64,000 nt of DNA, taken from contig JAAALK010000080.1 of the NCBI GenBank assembly GCA_019279435.1, positions 94,586,553-94,650,552 on the forward strand, read 5' to 3'. Positions within the stretch are counted from its first letter, which is position 1, and each line of letters starts with the position of its first letter. Position numbers and translations under genes: made by a program. Of this stretch, positions 21,694-34,594 are shown in pieces. Source of the DNA: Zizania palustris (lineage: Eukaryota; Streptophyta; Magnoliopsida; Poales; Poaceae). Under the pieces are notes generated by a model, which was not told the DNA's origin, made no database searches, and was given only the letters and a program-made list of their open reading frames with translations.

Positions 21694-24600
21694 TTATGCG
21701 AAGTATCGCTTTAGGTGCTCGGCATGCCAAGTATGTGCTAACTCTTCACCTTCTAAATTAACTAATTTAAATGAACCAGGGCGCCCTGAACGGACAATTA
21801 GGTATGGACCTTCCCATTTATTCCCTAACTTCCCTGGTGCTATAATGCTTCGTAGAACAAGATGACCCGGTCTTAGTTCATTGAGCTTAATCTTCGGGTC
21901 ATACCAAGCCTTCGTCTGCTGATGATACTTTGATAAATTAGCTATAGCTCGAAGTCTTGTTTCTTCTGATAAATCTAACGAAGCTTGTCTTTCTTCTTCA
22001 ATGTCTGGTTCGGTGCTGCGAAATGATCCCCCTTTGAGCTCCGTTGGAGTCATAGCTTCATCTCCGAATAGTAGTCTGAACGGAGTAAAACCTGTGGACC
22101 TTGTTTGCGTAGTCCGAATGGACCACAGAATCTTCGGAAGATCTTCGGTCCACAGTCCCTTTGCTAATCCTACTATTCTTCGATTTAGCCCTGATAAAAT
22201 ATTTCCATTAGCTTGCTCTACGGCTCCATTAGACTGAGGATGCCTCACTGCAGCAAAACATAGCTGAATGCCTAGGTCTTCGCAAAACTTCCTGAAGGGT
22301 TCTGCGTCGAATTGTGTTCCATTATCAACTGTGAGGTATCTAGGCACTCCGAACCGGCAAACAATGTTCTTCCAGAAGAATTTCTATACATTGTTCGAAG
22401 TGATAGCTGTTAAGGGTTCTGCTTCCACCCATTTAGAAAAATATTCAATAGCTACCACTGCGAACTTCAGATTTCCCTTTGCTAAGGGAAAGGGACCAAT
22501 TAAATCCATACCCCATCTGGCCATAGGCCATACCGGAGCAATGACTTGAAGAGCTGTTGGTGGGCGATGACTCCGTCGACCCATCCACTGGCATCCTTGA
22601 CAAGTGCGGACCAAGCTCTCCGCATCAGCTGTTATTGTGGGCCAATAAAGCCCCTGGCGAAGTGTTTTTCCTGCCAAAGCTCTAGGGGCTAAATGGCTGG
22701 CACAAAGGCCTTCATGAATTTCTCGAAGAATTTCTTGGCCTTCGGCTTGAGATATACATCAGAGTAGAGGGGAACATACTCCGGCCTTGTATAATATACC
22801 GTTGATTATCTGATAGTTTCTGGCTCTGAGCTTTAATCTTGACAACTGGGGCTCTTCGGGCAAATTTGTTCCTCCTTGCAAAAGTTCCATGATCGAATTT
22901 TTCCAATCTGCACTAGGAATGCAAAGAATCTCCGCAGAGGGAATTTGTGGCACCGAAGGTATATTGAGCTCCTCATAGAAAGCTTCTTCGGGCACATCCA
23001 CAGCTCCGGCTGCAGCCTTCGCTAAAATTTCCGCTTGAACGTTTTCCGCTCTTGGTATACTCCGAATGGAAATACCCTTGAAGTGTGCTTCGATTTTACA
23101 GATTTCTTCTAAATACTTTGCAAGCTGTGGATGCCGAACTTGGAAACTTTTGTCTACGTGCCCTGCTACTATCTGAGAATATGTCTTTATAATTATTCTT
23201 GTTGCCCCTAGAGCACGTGCTTTTCGAAGTCCCAATAAAATCCCTTCATACTCTGCTATATTATTGGTAGACTTAAAGTTGAGTCTTGCGGAGTACATTG
23301 CTCTTTGCCCTGACGGTGAAATCAACACTGCCCCAATGCCTGCTCCGGATGCTTGGAAAGCCCCATCGGAGTAAACAGTCCAAACTCCATCACTTGACTT
23401 CTCCGGAGCCAAATTCGCAGGTGGAGTCCACTCTGCTATAAAGTCTGCTAGGACTTGGGATTTGATAGCTGTCCTTGCCAAGAAAGATATGCCGAAGGGT
23501 GCTAGCTCAACTGCCCACTTTCCAATCCTTCCAGTGGAATCTTTGCTTCGGAGCATATCTCCTAAAGGATACGAAGTTGGTACAATTACATTATGAGCCA
23601 AAAAATAATGTCTTAGCTTCCTCGAAGCCATTATCAGAGCATAAACGAACTTCTCAAGTTCGGAGTATCTTGTCTTCGCTCCTGATAATGCTTCGGATAC
23701 AAAATAAACAGGATTTTGGACCAACTTCCCATTGAAATCCACTTCTCTGACAAGGACTGCGCTGACAGCTGAACCTGTAGCTGCAAGGTACAGGAGTAGG
23801 GTTTCGTCCGCAGTAGGCACCGTGAGTGTAGCAAGATTACTGAGATACTCTTTAATATCTTCGAAGCTTTTCTGACACTCCGGTGTCCATGCAAAATCTT
23901 CGGACCCTTTCAATGCTTTGAATATAGGCAAGCTCCTCTCCGCAGACCTTGATAAAAACCTGCTAAGTGCTGCCAGACGCCCAGTCAGCTTTTGCACTTG
24001 CTTTAAATTTTCCGGAGGAGCCATCTTCTGCAGCGCAGTTATTTGAGTAGGGCTAGCTTCAATTCCCCTGCTTGAAACTAAATACCCTAACAATTTTCCA
24101 GCCTTAGCTCCGAATATACATTTTTCGGGGTTAAGACGGATCACACATGCCCGAAGGCTATTGAATGTTTCTGCTAAGTCTAGGCTATGTTGGTGCTTTA
24201 AAGCACTCTTTATTACAATATCATCCATATAGGCCTCCACATTGCGACCTAGCTGATGACCTAGAGCCTTAGCAACTAATCTCGAAAAAGTAGCCCCGAC
24301 ATTTCTTAGGCCGAAGGGCATTCTTACATAACAGAAGACTCCCGAAGGAGTTACGAAGCTTGTCTTGATTTCATCTTCGCGCTTCAACCATATTTGATGA
24401 TAACCAGAATACACGTCAAGGAAGCTTAATAACTCCGAACCTGCGGTGGAGTCAACCAGTTGATCAATTCGGGGCATGGGGTAGGGGTCACGTGGGCATG
24501 CTTTATTCAAGGATGTGAAATCAATGCACATGCGCCACTTCCCGGAAGACTTCTTTCTGACGAAGACTGGGTTGGCTAACCATTCTGTGTGAGCCACTTC

Positions 24601-27084
24601 TCTGATAATCCCAGCCTTCAACAATTTTTCAACTTCGTCCTTAGCTAGAGCAGCTCTTTCTGCGGACATCTTCCGGAGTCCTTGTCGAACAGGCCGGGCC
24701 TTCGGGTTTACAAGTAAACTGTGTTCAATGATATCCCGATCGACTCCGGTGATATCTTCGTCAGACCAAGCGAAGACATCCAAATTTTCTTCCACCACCT
24801 TTTCCAAGGAGGTTGCAACTTCAGGAGGTAAATCTTTACCAAATTGAAAAATATACTCTTTACCATTTTTAACAATGACCTTCGTTGCAATCTCTCCTTC
24901 GGGACTTGGTCTCGGAAAGGACTTCTTCGAAGCTTCGGAGGAGGCTGAAAAAATTTCTTCATTATCCTGCACACTGTTTACTTGCCTCGGATCAAGAGGG
25001 GGATCATGACCATATTCCGCCCTCCGAGCAATGGCTTGATCTCCGAAGATTGTAAGGACTCCTGCTTGTGTGGGCATCTTCATGCACAAATAATTGTGAT
25101 GCGCCACAGCTCCGAACTGGTTCAGCATGCCCCTTCCGAAGATGACGTTGTAAGCATACGGGGCATCTATCACATCGAAAATTACTTCTTCAGTCCGGGC
25201 TAATAAACCTTCTCTGAAGGTAACTTCTAGGCCTATTTGGCCAAGTGCATCAAGCGGTGGTCCTGCGAAGCCTTGTAGAGGACGAGCCGCTGGAAGGAGA
25301 TGCTTCCTGGAAATGCATAACTGATCGAAGGCTTGAACAAAAATGATATCTGCCGAACTACCTCCGTCAATTAACACCCTTCGGACTTCAGTGCCCGCAA
25401 TATCAGCAGTGATAACCAATGGATCTGTGTGCGGGAACTTAATACCAGCTGCATCCTCCGCAGAAAAAGATATCGGAACGTGAGACCACTCTGGCATTGC
25501 AGCTGCGGATGACGAAGTTCCAATATGACCTACTTCCCGAACGTACTCTCTTCGCTGTCTCTTGGACATGCTTCCAAGGGTACCTCCTCCGGAGATAGGG
25601 AGAACTACTCTTTTTCCTCTATCTTGCCCTTCCTCTTGCTTCGGAGGTGGCATAACATTGGCCACCGGAGGGTGCCTTGCAGCATCAAAATTTTTTATTC
25701 GCGCCACAGCCTGGACCGGCTCTGGGCGCGCTGCAGCTGGAACTCGGTCGATACTGCCTCGACCCAAAGTTCTCTCTAAGTATTCTCCCCTTAGGGTAAG
25801 TATAGCCTTGCAAGTATCAGTTGCATGGCTTTGATTTTCTCCATGAATGCAGCAGAAAAGGGTTTGGCCCTTGCCAGCCGTTTTCCCTAGCGGCCTCCAG
25901 CCGCTGGCCTTGTTCCCCGTAGACTGTGGAGCTCTTGGTGCAAACTTCTGTGGGGGTGCAATATTCATGACTTCAGAACGAGGGTGCTTTTGCCCTCTTC
26001 TCCGATCATGTTGCACTTCGAAGACTGGTTCCTGCGGCTGCGCCGAAGTTTTCACTTCTACTTTGACTTCTTGCAATATGGACGAAGTAGCAGCAGTCCT
26101 CCGAAGCCAACCCTCTTCTGACCTCGCATACTCCTCGAAGTATGACATCAACTGAGAGACCGAGGAGATGCTTTTCCGATGCAGTTTATCCAGAAGGCCT
26201 TGATGACTGACGCCTTCCCAAGCTGCATCAACCACTGAAGATGCGGACAGCCCCCGAATTTGCGACTTCGTATGAGCGAAGCGCTTAAAGTATTGCCTCA
26301 ATGTTTCTCCGGGGAGCTGTTTCACTTGGAAAATGCTTCCTGTTGACATAGGAGGCACGAAGGTGCCCTGAAAGTTGCTTATAAACTTCTTCTTCAGTTG
26401 CGACCATGAATTGATTGATCCTGGCTTCAAGGACCAGAACCATCTCAATGCCACTCCTTGAAGAGCTAAAGGGAAGCACTTCGCCATGGTGTCTCGAACT
26501 CCTCCGCTAGCCTCAATTGCTAGGGCATAAGAACGAATGAACTCTCTGGGATCTTCATCTCCGGCATACTTACAGAGCTTCGAAGTTTTAAACTTTGGAT
26601 CAAAGCGAACCTTCTGCAGCTCAGGATGCAGCGGAGATTCATTGTCGAAGGAAGCGTTCTCCGGGGCTTCGGGATAATCGAGATCATCGTCTTCGGGCAC
26701 TTCTGGGATGGTTGGGGTGGCTTGAGAGCGAAGCCTGCTCGCAGCTTCCTGTCGCCACCTTGCCACTTCAGATTGAAGGTTGGCCATTTGAGTGGCCATA
26801 TCTCCAAGATTATTTTCATTTCCTCCGGAAGGATCTTCCGGGTCTTGAGAACTGGTAGGATCTGTTCGAATCGGGATGGAGGGTGGAGAAGGGACTCCGG
26901 GCGGTCGGAGTATGGAAGGGGTTGGCGGAGAAGCTTCGTATGTTCGAGGGATGGAAGCCCCTTCCGGAGTTTGTGGAGGGAATGTCGAAGGACCTCCGAC
27001 TTCAACTGTGTCGAAGGGTATTTCTCCGGAGATCCGAGAGGACCTCCGAGTGGGATTGCGGGGTGGGCTCCACTTAGGAGGCAT
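21694..27084 (-). pseudogene. G1 gag-pol polyprotein with two nonsense codons
   Basis: The ATG at 27084 opens one frame of 1441 codons to 22759. It holds a Pro/Ser-rich start, a gag capsid (LALQGVALRWFWSLKPGS), a zinc motif (CCIHGENQSHATDTC), a protease (VLIDGGSSADIIF), RT (FLDVYSGYHQI, YMDDIVIKS) and RNase H (YSDGAFQASGAGIGAVL, then NNIAEYEGILLGL). The integrase follows in the same frame after a stop at 22759-22761 (CGA to TGA compared with G3) and another at 22384-22386 (CAG to TAG). It ends at 21694 with HHCC, VDNGTQFDAEPF and NGAVEQANGNIL motifs. There is no chromodomain, as expected in the Tat lineage. In RNase H the G3 motif TDSQIV reads TYSQIV here, so a catalytic Asp is lost. It is not functional alone. 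Confidence 0.92.
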
Positions 27085-27127
27085 GATGTAAGAAGTTGGT
27101 AGAGAACGAAGTTTTTCGGACTAGGTT

Positions 27128-27144
27128 CCCCACGGACGGCGCCA
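27128..27144 (-). other. G1 primer binding site
   Basis: On the minus strand TGGCGCCGTCCGTGGGG, two bases inside the 5' LTR. It resembles the complement of the plant tRNA-Lys(CUU) 3' end with two mismatches, recalled from memory. G3 has the identical site. Confidence 0.75.
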
Positions 27145-27146
27145 AC

Positions 27147-27641
27147 TGTTGGCGTATAAGATTACGCTAACAGGTTTCTGTGGAAAAGAAACTAACAAAC
27201 GAAGTGTTTGTGAAGCAAACTGTTCTAAGCCTCCGAAAGGATAATAACTTAGAATAGTTCGAATGTGTGTATTGAATAACTTGTATTCGGTCCCTATTAC
27301 AGGGTGAAATGGGGGGTATTTATAGGCCTAAACATTAAGGAAAAGACCTATTTACCCTTCTATTACAACCGACATAATGGAAACTATTCGGTTCCCTTAA
27401 TAGGGCTAAAATGGTAAAAGACTAATCTAATGAGAAAGAAGATAAGTCTTCCATCTTAGCTGGCAGAAAAGATCTTGAAAAGCCTTAGTTCGAAGATATA
27501 CTACGAACCAATGCCTATCTTCGTACTTCGAACTTGGTTCCGGGTGTCTTCGAAGATGATCGTCTGGAAACCTTCGAATCCGCTGTCTGCCTTTATGTTG
27601 CTTCGGCAATAACCCCGAAGATGAGATATTTTCCCCCAACA
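27147..27641 (-). repeat. G1 5' LTR
   Basis: 495 bp. A TATA box (tatttata on plus) lies at 27317-27324. Its right 441 bases recur at 54163-54603. Confidence 0.93.
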
Positions 27642-29734
27642 ATCATGAACAAGGTCAATGACACCTTTCTCATATTGATCCCTCAAAAAGTGAAAGCGCA
27701 CATCAATGTGTTGATTTTTGAATGGAGACAAGGATTTTTCCCTACACTAATTGCACTGGTGCTGTCACAAAACAGAGGAACTCTGGTAGGAAAGAACAAC
27801 CCAAAATCTCGCAAAGTGGAAATCATCGAAACCAACTGTGAGCAGCAGCTAGCAGCAGCTACATACTCAGCCTCAGTGGTAGAAAGTGCAACTCTAGACT
27901 GCTTTCGAGAAGACCAAGAGACAAGAGAAGAACCAAGAAACTGGCAAGTACCGGAAGTCGACTTGCGATCCAATCGGCACCCACCAAAGTCAGCGTATGA
28001 AAAGCCAGATAAATCAAGAGATGGTGATGCTGAGTAATAAAGACCAAGATCGGGCACATAGGTAAGATACCTGAAAATGCGCTTGACAGCCTGCCGATGA
28101 GACGTGTGTGGTGAAGACTGGAAGCGTGCGCACAGTCCCACGGTGAACTGTATATCTAGCCTCGTCGTCGTCAAGTAAAACAGCGAATCGATCATCCCTC
28201 GAAACTCTCTCTCGTTGACCTTGACGCCGCTCTCGTCCTTGTCCAGTCCCCCAGATGTGCCCATTGGGGTCATCTGAGGCTTCAGCTCTCCACCAAAGTC
28301 GAACTTCTTCAACATGTCTCGAGTGTACTTACCCTGGTGGATGAAGGTGCCGTCCTTAGTCTGCTTGATCTGGAGCCCTAGAAAGTACTTGAGCTCACCC
28401 ATGAGGCTCATCTCAAACTCACTATGCATCTGCTCAGAAAACTTGGACACAAGAGCATCAGTAGTACCACCAAAAATAATATCGTCCACGTAAATCTGAG
28501 CGACTAAGAAATTTGAGGCATCTCTGAGCAAGAAAAGAGTTTTATCCACATAACCCATCACAAAGCCCTTCCCCAACAAAAACTACTTCAACCGGTCATA
28601 CCAAGCCCTAGGGGCTTGCTTTAGACCGTATAAAGCTTTCTGCAGCTTAAAAACATGTCGAGGAAACTTAGGGTTCTCAAAACCGGGGGGCTGCCTAACA
28701 TAAACCTCCTCCTCTATGTACCCGTTCAGAAAAGCACTCTTGGCATCCATTTGAAAGAGCTTAAAACCCTTCGAAGCGGCAAAAGCTAAGAGAATGCGAA
28801 TGGACTCAAGACGGGCAACAGGGGCGAAAGTCTCCTCAAAGTCAATACCCTCTTTCTGGCAAAAACCCTGGGCAACTAGTCGAGCTTTTTTGCGCACCAC
28901 AACCCCATCTTCACCTTGCTTGTTTTTGAACACCCACTTGGTGCCTATGGGGTTGCATCCGGGTGGCAGCTCAACCATTGTCCAAACCTGATTGCGGACA
29001 AAATTCTCAAGCTCTTCTTGCATGGTATTAATCCAGTTCGCGTCAGAAAGAGCATGAGAAACATCTCTGGGCTCAAAAGATGAAAAAAGCAAATTCAGCA
29101 AACACAGCAAGAGAGTCAACAGACGAATGCAAAGTCCTTTCAGACAAATCACCGATGATGAGCTCTGAGGGGTGATCACGCTGAACTGCTCGGGATCTCT
29201 GGTGATCTGAAGTCACGTCACCAGAGTAAGCAGCTGGCACCTCTATACTCGACTGAGGGGGCTCGATAGAATTGGAAGAAGTGATCAAAGGTCCACCCTT
29301 GTCCTCAGTCAAAGTCTTAGAAGGTGTGGGTTCTACAGGCTGTGCAGAAGGCACACCCTCATCAGCAGTGGGAGCGTCATCATCTTCCTCAAAGATGGAC
29401 TCTCCGATCTCACCATCTATATAAAGCTCAAAAGGAGTCAAAGAGGGCAAGGACTCATCAAAAGAAACCTCGTAAGTCTCGACAAGCTGCTGGGAGTCGA
29501 GGTTCCAAACACGGAAGCCTCGAGAATGCAAAGCATAGCCAAGAAAAACTCCATCCCAGCAACGAGACTCAAACTTGTCCAAATGCCCGCCCTTCTTGAG
29601 CACAAAGCACTTGCAGCCAAACGCTCGCAAGTGGCTCACCTTGGGCTGTCTGCCAAACTGCAACTCATACGAAGTCTTACCTAGGTAAGCTCTAAGAAAA
29701 ATGCGGTTGGCCAGATAGCAAGCCGTGTTCATGG
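27642..29734 (-). pseudogene. Copia A pol fragment, copy 1 (integrase end, RT, RNase H)
   Basis: 29073-29732 is the integrase tail (NTACYLANRIFLRAYLGKT, FGCKCFVL) and a long acidic linker. 28583-29179 is the RT start (WVFKNKQGEDGVVVRKKARLVAQGF, QMDAKSAFLNG, LYGLKQAPRAWYDRLK). 27683-28579 is the RT end and RNase H (YVDDIIFGG, RKSTSGTCQFLGSS, TTEAEYVAAASCC). Breaks: a frameshift near 29090, TAG at 28583-28585 between the LK of RT and FLLGKGF, and a frameshift near 27720 before HIDVRFHFL. The TAG and the frameshift near 27720 are shared with copy 2 and so predate the duplication. The fragment is cut on the right by copia B at the target site catgg (29730-29734). Confidence 0.9.
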
Positions 29735-31717
29735 TGTTGGACCGGAAACGGCGACCAGAGGGGGGGTGAATGGGAGCTTTTAAAATTTCGGGCTAAAAAC
29801 TAGCCTTCGGATTCAGTTCTGTCTTCTGCGGAACAGGCTTCGAACACTACCTTCGAAGGTCTGGTTCGGAGGTACTTCGACACCTTCGAACACAGGCTTC
29901 GGAGTAGCAAAAGTTCGAAGCCAAGAAGACTTCGCTCCACTAACAACCCTCGAAAATCTACTCTGCTAAGTCAGTGCAGGCTCCGCACACGAGGTGCTTC
30001 GAGCAGACTTCGCACTTCACCCTTCGCAGGGGTGGACAGCCCTCTGAGGACTTCGACCAAGTACTTGGCAGCAGCAACTGGTGCTGAGCTTCGTACACGA
30101 AGGTCTACACGCACACAAACAGACTACACTAGGGGCTTCGACACAAGAAGCAAAACAGGAAATAATCAGGGCTTCGCTAGTAAGCAGCGAGGTCAGGCCT
30201 CCTGTTACACAGAGCGAAAGCACACTGACAAAACTCACCTCAAACGAAAAACAACCTTCGCCACAACAGGCTTCGGTGCACTACTACAGGCGAGGTATGC
30301 AACGCGAGCTCAAGCAAAAAGCACAGGAAAAAGGGCTTCACCGCTTGAACAAGGAACACAGAAAAATGAACTCTCTGGATGTATTGCAATCGAAGTATGT
30401 GGCTACAGGAGCTCAACAGTAAATGCTCAAAGTGTTAAATGTTACCTACCGAGCCCCCATATTTATAGCCCACAGTTCACCCAAAGGAATTGACTACACT
30501 ACCCCTAGGGTTTACATTCATTTTGTCTCTACAGAACTAAGGGGTACAAAAGGTAGTCCACCTTTATTTTGGAGGCTTCTCTGTCAGCTGCAGAGGGGAC
30601 AGTGTCAGCCTTTTACAGAACAGACAGTGTCAGCCTTTACAGTGTTGACTTCTGGAACCTCCCTTCGCACCGGAGGGTGCGGTAGCTTCGGCGAGAAGCC
30701 TGCAGCCTGTTGGCCTTCGCTCCGCCGAAGAAGTCCTTCGATACAGTGATGGTTTTAAGCCGAAGCCGTCAAAGCTCTTGGGCCTTCGCACCACCACCTC
30801 CGGAGTGGATCACCACGGCTTCGCAGCTACTCCCAGCTCGAACACCGTCCGTCCGTGTACCGAAGCCATGCATGGCCGAAGCACCTCAAGTCAACTTCAC
30901 TCCAAAGCCCCACCTTCGGAGTACCACCCTTCGAAGTCCCTCCTTCGTCCAAGGCCTCCGCATGAAGCATTCCATGAGCACTTCGTCGCAGTGTCTCACT
31001 CCGAGCACACTCCTCGACGAGCCTCACCCGGACCATGCCTTCGATGCGCCTCGACTTCTGAGACCTTCGTCGGGCCACCTTCGAGTGTCTCCCTCCGGAG
31101 CACACTTCGAACACCTTGCCTCCGTAGAGGACTTGTTCCACCAACTCCGAAGTCACTCCTTTCGGAGTACCTTCGAATTGCCTCACCTCCGAGGACTTTG
31201 TCTCGGAGCACCTTCAGCCGGAGCCACGCTCCGCACTCTCTGCCTTCACCTGGCACGTCTCGACCCGAGGACCGACCCGGACCACCTTCGCAGCCACCGT
31301 GACGGAGCTCCCCGCTCCCCTGGCATCAAGCCTCCCGCTTGACCCAGGTTCACCTGGCTCGAACCTTGTCCGTCGCCTCCGGAGTCCCTGCGCACCACTG
31401 ACAAGCAAACAAGTGTATCCAGTACTCTGGAGACCTCTCCGGGTTAGCAACCTTCGGTACACACTCCGGTGTACCGCCCAAAGTACCGAAGCCTACGGTA
31501 CGAACCCTGTCATTGTGTACTGTCGGACCCCTCCGACAGGTACACTCCGCTGCAACAGCTGCAGCAAGCAAACACCGAACACCCTTCGGTGAAACCACCT
31601 TTGAACACCCTTCGGAGGCACCACCTCCGAAGCCCCTTCGGAGGTACCCTTCGAACAGAGGGTAAAATCCTGTCAATCACTCATCACAAAACACTGAAAC
31701 CAACCCTTGGTTTCTCA
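29735..31717 (-). repeat. Copia B 3' LTR, copy 1 (1983 bp)
   Basis: From tgttggaccggaaacgg to ttggtttctca on plus. It shares its left end pattern (ggaccg...agcgacc, a G run, then gtgaat) with the copia A LTR, but the rest differs. The TATA box is at 30460-30467 (tatttata on plus). Open frames such as 30032-30493 and 30710-31342 lie wholly inside the LTR, overlap each other and have no domain; they reflect dense CGAAG sequence free of stops. Confidence 0.9.
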
Positions 31718-31729
31718 ATCTCCCCCTTG
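31718..31729 (-). other. Copia B polypurine tract, copy 1
   Basis: On the minus strand CAAGGGGGAGAT, directly before the LTR start TGAGAAACC. Confidence 0.85.
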
Positions 31730-32872
31730 ATGAGTGCATTGACAACCAAATCGAAGTTCAAGAAAATGTAAAAATTTTCAGCACACAAGTGACCATAAAA
31801 ACTCAGAAAAGAGCCAAAGCATGTCACTTGATAAAAGAATTTTTCTCCCCCTTTGTAAAAGAGTAAAAGCCCCTTTGGCAAAGCTCCCCTTGAGTTAAGC
31901 AAATTTTTCTCCCCCTTTATGTCAAAAATCTCTCCCCTTTTTGAAATTATTCCTTCTTGCGGCAGAGAACATAGCAAATCTCTCCCCCTTTGGCAATGCA
32001 AGCATCAAGGAGCATGTAAAAGATGCAAAGCTTCGAAATGAATAGAATTGCAAAGACATATAATGCAAAAATATGCCAACAGTAGCATCAATGATCATGT
32101 GCTCAGCTCAATTTAACATTCTGTGAAACAAGATGATGGCATGTGATTTTGTCATTTGTGAGATAAAAGCATCACCACTTAATCATAGCAGCTAGTCATG
32201 TGAAGGCAAGGACTGCGCAAAGCTAACAATTTCTACCCTAGACAGACAATTCTTAGTTCAAAAGGAGCTTTGAAAGCAAACTTGATGAGCCATTAAATTT
32301 GTTGTTCTTTTCTTAATGCCAGGGGTTATTTGTTTGTCCACCTTATACTTTCCAATCAAGCCAAGCCTAGGCAAGAAAGCCATCTGAAGCTTAAGGCGGT
32401 GATTTTGGCATACACTACACTATCCCAGTTCAGACCAATGTGCAATGGTAAGCAGTCTAGAATAGAGTAGTGCGACAAACAAACCCTCCTGGATCTTTTC
32501 ATTGAAACCAGGCAAATCATGGATTTTTGATTTTGATTTTGATGAATTAAATATTTTGATGAGTATCCATGAATAAAGAACACATTTTTCAAGTTGCAAA
32601 TTTTAGCATCCAAGGAACAGTGTCTTACTGTCAAGTAGATAAAAGATAGCTAAAAGCAGTCCAGCCTAAACAAGCTAGATGCAAGATTGTGCGGTGAGCA
32701 AGTTTTGATTTTAGAAAATAAAACATCATGCACAACCAATGTTCCAGATATATTTCATAGAGCTGAGCTGACATGATTTCTTTGAATTAAAAGCAGGCAT
32801 ATAATAGCAAAAGATGTAAGTGCAATTCCACACATAATGAGCATATGCAAGACAATTAACATCAGCTCCCCC
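31730..32872 (-). other. Copia B 3' untranslated region (no gene)
   Basis: About 1.1 kb between the pol stop and the PPT. It includes further ctcccctt words (31850-31990) and a block at 32318-32510 alike to copia A 15555-15757. No env-like frame remains. Most of this region is deleted in copy 2. Confidence 0.7.
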
Positions 32873-33760
32873 TCACAAAATGCCGTAGGGATGACAAATA
32901 CCAAGTTCCCCACGCAAGTAAGCAAATCGAGAAGCATCGAGGGGTTTTGTAAAAATGTCGGCAAGCTGGTGTTGGGTATCAACATATTGAAGTTCAATAT
33001 CACCCTTCTCATTGTGATCTCTAAGAAAGTGATACCGTACATCAATGTGTTTAGTTCTGGAGTGCTGAACCGGGTTGTTTGCAATACAAATAGCACTAGT
33101 GTTATCACAGAAAAGTGGAACACTCTTATAATCTAACCCGAAATCCCGCAAAGTGGAAACCATCCACAAAATCTGAGAGCAATAGCTAGCTGCAGCAACA
33201 TATTCGGCCTCAGCCGTCAATTGTGCAACACTAGACTGTTTGCGGGAAGACCAGCAAACCAGAGACGTACCCAAAAAATGACAAGTACCAGAGGTACTCT
33301 TCCTATCAATTCTACACCCAGCAAAATCCGCGTCTGAATAGCCTCTAAGACATAAAGAAGAAGACGATGAATACCATATGCCAAATTCAAGGGTGTGTTT
33401 GAGATACCTCAGGATGCGCTTTACCGCTTGGCGGTGCGAAGCTCGTGGTGAAGCCTGAAAACGAGCGCACAGACACACAGCGAAGTGTATGTCCGGCCTC
33501 GTGGCAGTCAAGTAGAGGAGGGAGCCGATCATGCTCCGGAACTCCTTCTGATCTACGGCTTCTCCATCTTCGTCAGGGTCCAATGCTACAGATGTAGCCA
33601 TTGGAGTGGCGAGGGGCTTCGCATCGGACATGTCAAACTTCTTGAGCAGGTCCTTGGTGTACTTCGTCTGGTGGACAAAAGTACCTTGTTTGCTTTGCTT
33701 GATTTGCAAACCAAGGAAAAAGGTGAGTTCACCCATCATCGACATTTCAAATTCCCTGCT
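32873..33760 (-). pseudogene. Copia B RT end and RNase H, copy 1, cut by G2
   Basis: The frame is open from the G2 junction to a stop at 32873. It reads MMGELTFFLGLQIKQSKQGT (RT end), TRPDIHFAVCLCARFQAS, DADFAGCRIDRKSTSGTCHF, AEAEYVAAASYC, HIDVRYHFLRDHNEKGDIEL, and ends HQLADIFTKPLDASRFAY then GELGICHP. This is the complete C-terminus of a SIRE-like pol. The 5 bases before G2 are ctgct, where copy 2 has ctact. Confidence 0.9.
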
Positions 33761-34258
33761 TGTTGGCGTAAAAGATTACGCTAACAGGTTTCTGTAGAAA
33801 AGAAACTAACAAACGAAGTGTTTGCGAAGCAAACTGTTCTAAGCCTCCGAAAGGATAATAGCTTAGAATAGTTCGAAAGTGTGTATTGAATCACTTGTAA
33901 TCGGTCCTTATTACAGGATGAAATGGGGGGTATTTATAGGCCTAAACATTAAGGAAAAGACCTATTTACCCCTCTATTACAACCGACATTAAGGAAACTA
34001 TTCGGTTTCCTTAATAGGGCTAAAATGGTAAAAGACTAATCTAATTAGGATAGAAGATAAGTCTTCCATCTTAGCTGGCAGAAAAGATCCTGAAGGGCTT
34101 TGGTTCGAAGACATACTTCGAACCAGTACCTGTCTTCGGGCTTCGAACCAGGTTCCGAGCATCTTCGAAGAAGGTCTTCGGACAATCTTCGAACTAGTTG
34201 TCTGTCTTCATGCTGCTTTAGCAATAACCCCGAAGATGAGATATTTTCCCCCAACAGT
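33761..34258 (-). repeat. G2 3' LTR (498 bp)
   Basis: From tgttggcgtaaaagatt to ccccaaca, followed by the PPT gtagcccctcga (minus TCGAGGGGCTAC) at 34259-34270. It is closer to the G3 LTR than to G1 in the middle section (catcttcgaagaaggtcttcgg). Confidence 0.92.
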
Positions 34259-34586
34259 AGCCCCTCGAATACGCTTCTCCGTACGACCTGTAACGTTAGG
34301 AGAGCAGTATACGGAAAGAAAAGATAACCAATCATAGGGGTTATTGATTTTCGTTTTATCTCCGAAATGCATGAAGACATGAACCTCGAATCAGTCATAA
34401 AGTAATTACTGTTCGAACTATCTTAGAACTGACTCAGGAAGTTCGAAAGTCTTTTTAGACTTAGAAAAAATAGCCGTTAGTTTCTGTTTCTAACGGAAGT
34501 TATATGAGGCGTTATTTTCGGAGGAGAATAACAGGCGGGAATGCGAAAGGGCAGAGCCCAAACGGTAACAAACGGAAAGATTAGGC

Positions 34587-34594
34587 TATAAATA
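34587..34594 (+). promoter_or_regulatory. TATA box for G2 antisense gene
   Basis: Tataaata in ttaggctataaataaag, 120 bases before the ATG at 34714. The spacing matches G1. Confidence 0.6.

Larger units (their letters stand above)
16280..27641 (-). mobile_element. Complete Tat element G1 with antisense gene (11.4 kb)
   Basis: The LTRs are 16280-16773 and 27147-27641, with perfect atcat target copies at 16275-16279 and 27642-27646. The minus-strand order is LTR, PBS, gag-PR-RT-RNase H-integrase, tandem repeats, a gene in the opposite direction, PPT, LTR. By eye the two LTRs differ at about four positions, so insertion was fairly recent. It splits the copia A RNase H. Pol has two nonsense codons. 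Confidence 0.93.
12142..29734 (-). mobile_element. Copia A (SIRE/Maximus-type Ty1), 3' half, with nested insertions
   Basis: From left to right on the minus element: 3' LTR (12142-14791), PPT, a 1.4 kb 3' untranslated stretch, the RNase H end (16176-16279), Tat element G1 (16280-27641), RNase H/RT/integrase end (27642-29734), then copia B. RT contains YVDDIIFGG, and the RNase H has the copia-style DRKSTSGTCQFLGSSLVSWSS. Gag, protease, most of integrase and the 5' LTR are outside the window to the right. The left target site is gttgt (12137-12141). Confidence 0.85.
27201..33760. repeat. Segmental duplication, copy 1
   Basis: This copy holds the G1 LTR part, copia A fragment, copia B LTR, copia B 3' region and RNase H/RT part. 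It matches 54163-59489 nearly base for base, at an offset of about 26962. Differences seen by eye are mostly single C/T or A/G changes. Copy 2 lacks 1236 bp of the copia B 3' region. See the findings for the junctions. Confidence 0.9.
29735..33760 (-). mobile_element. Copia B (SIRE-type), copy 1, 3' part
   Basis: 3' LTR, PPT, long 3' untranslated region and the pol C-terminus. It is cut on the right by Tat element G2. The rest of the element can be read in copy 2 (59490 onward), which lacks the G2 insertion. Confidence 0.88.

Noticed and set aside
28583..29179. Host gene candidate upstream of copia A RT (Leu-rich start of this frame)
   Set aside because: The Leu-rich N-terminus is an out-of-frame reading of the integrase-RT linker. 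The rest is standard copia RT.
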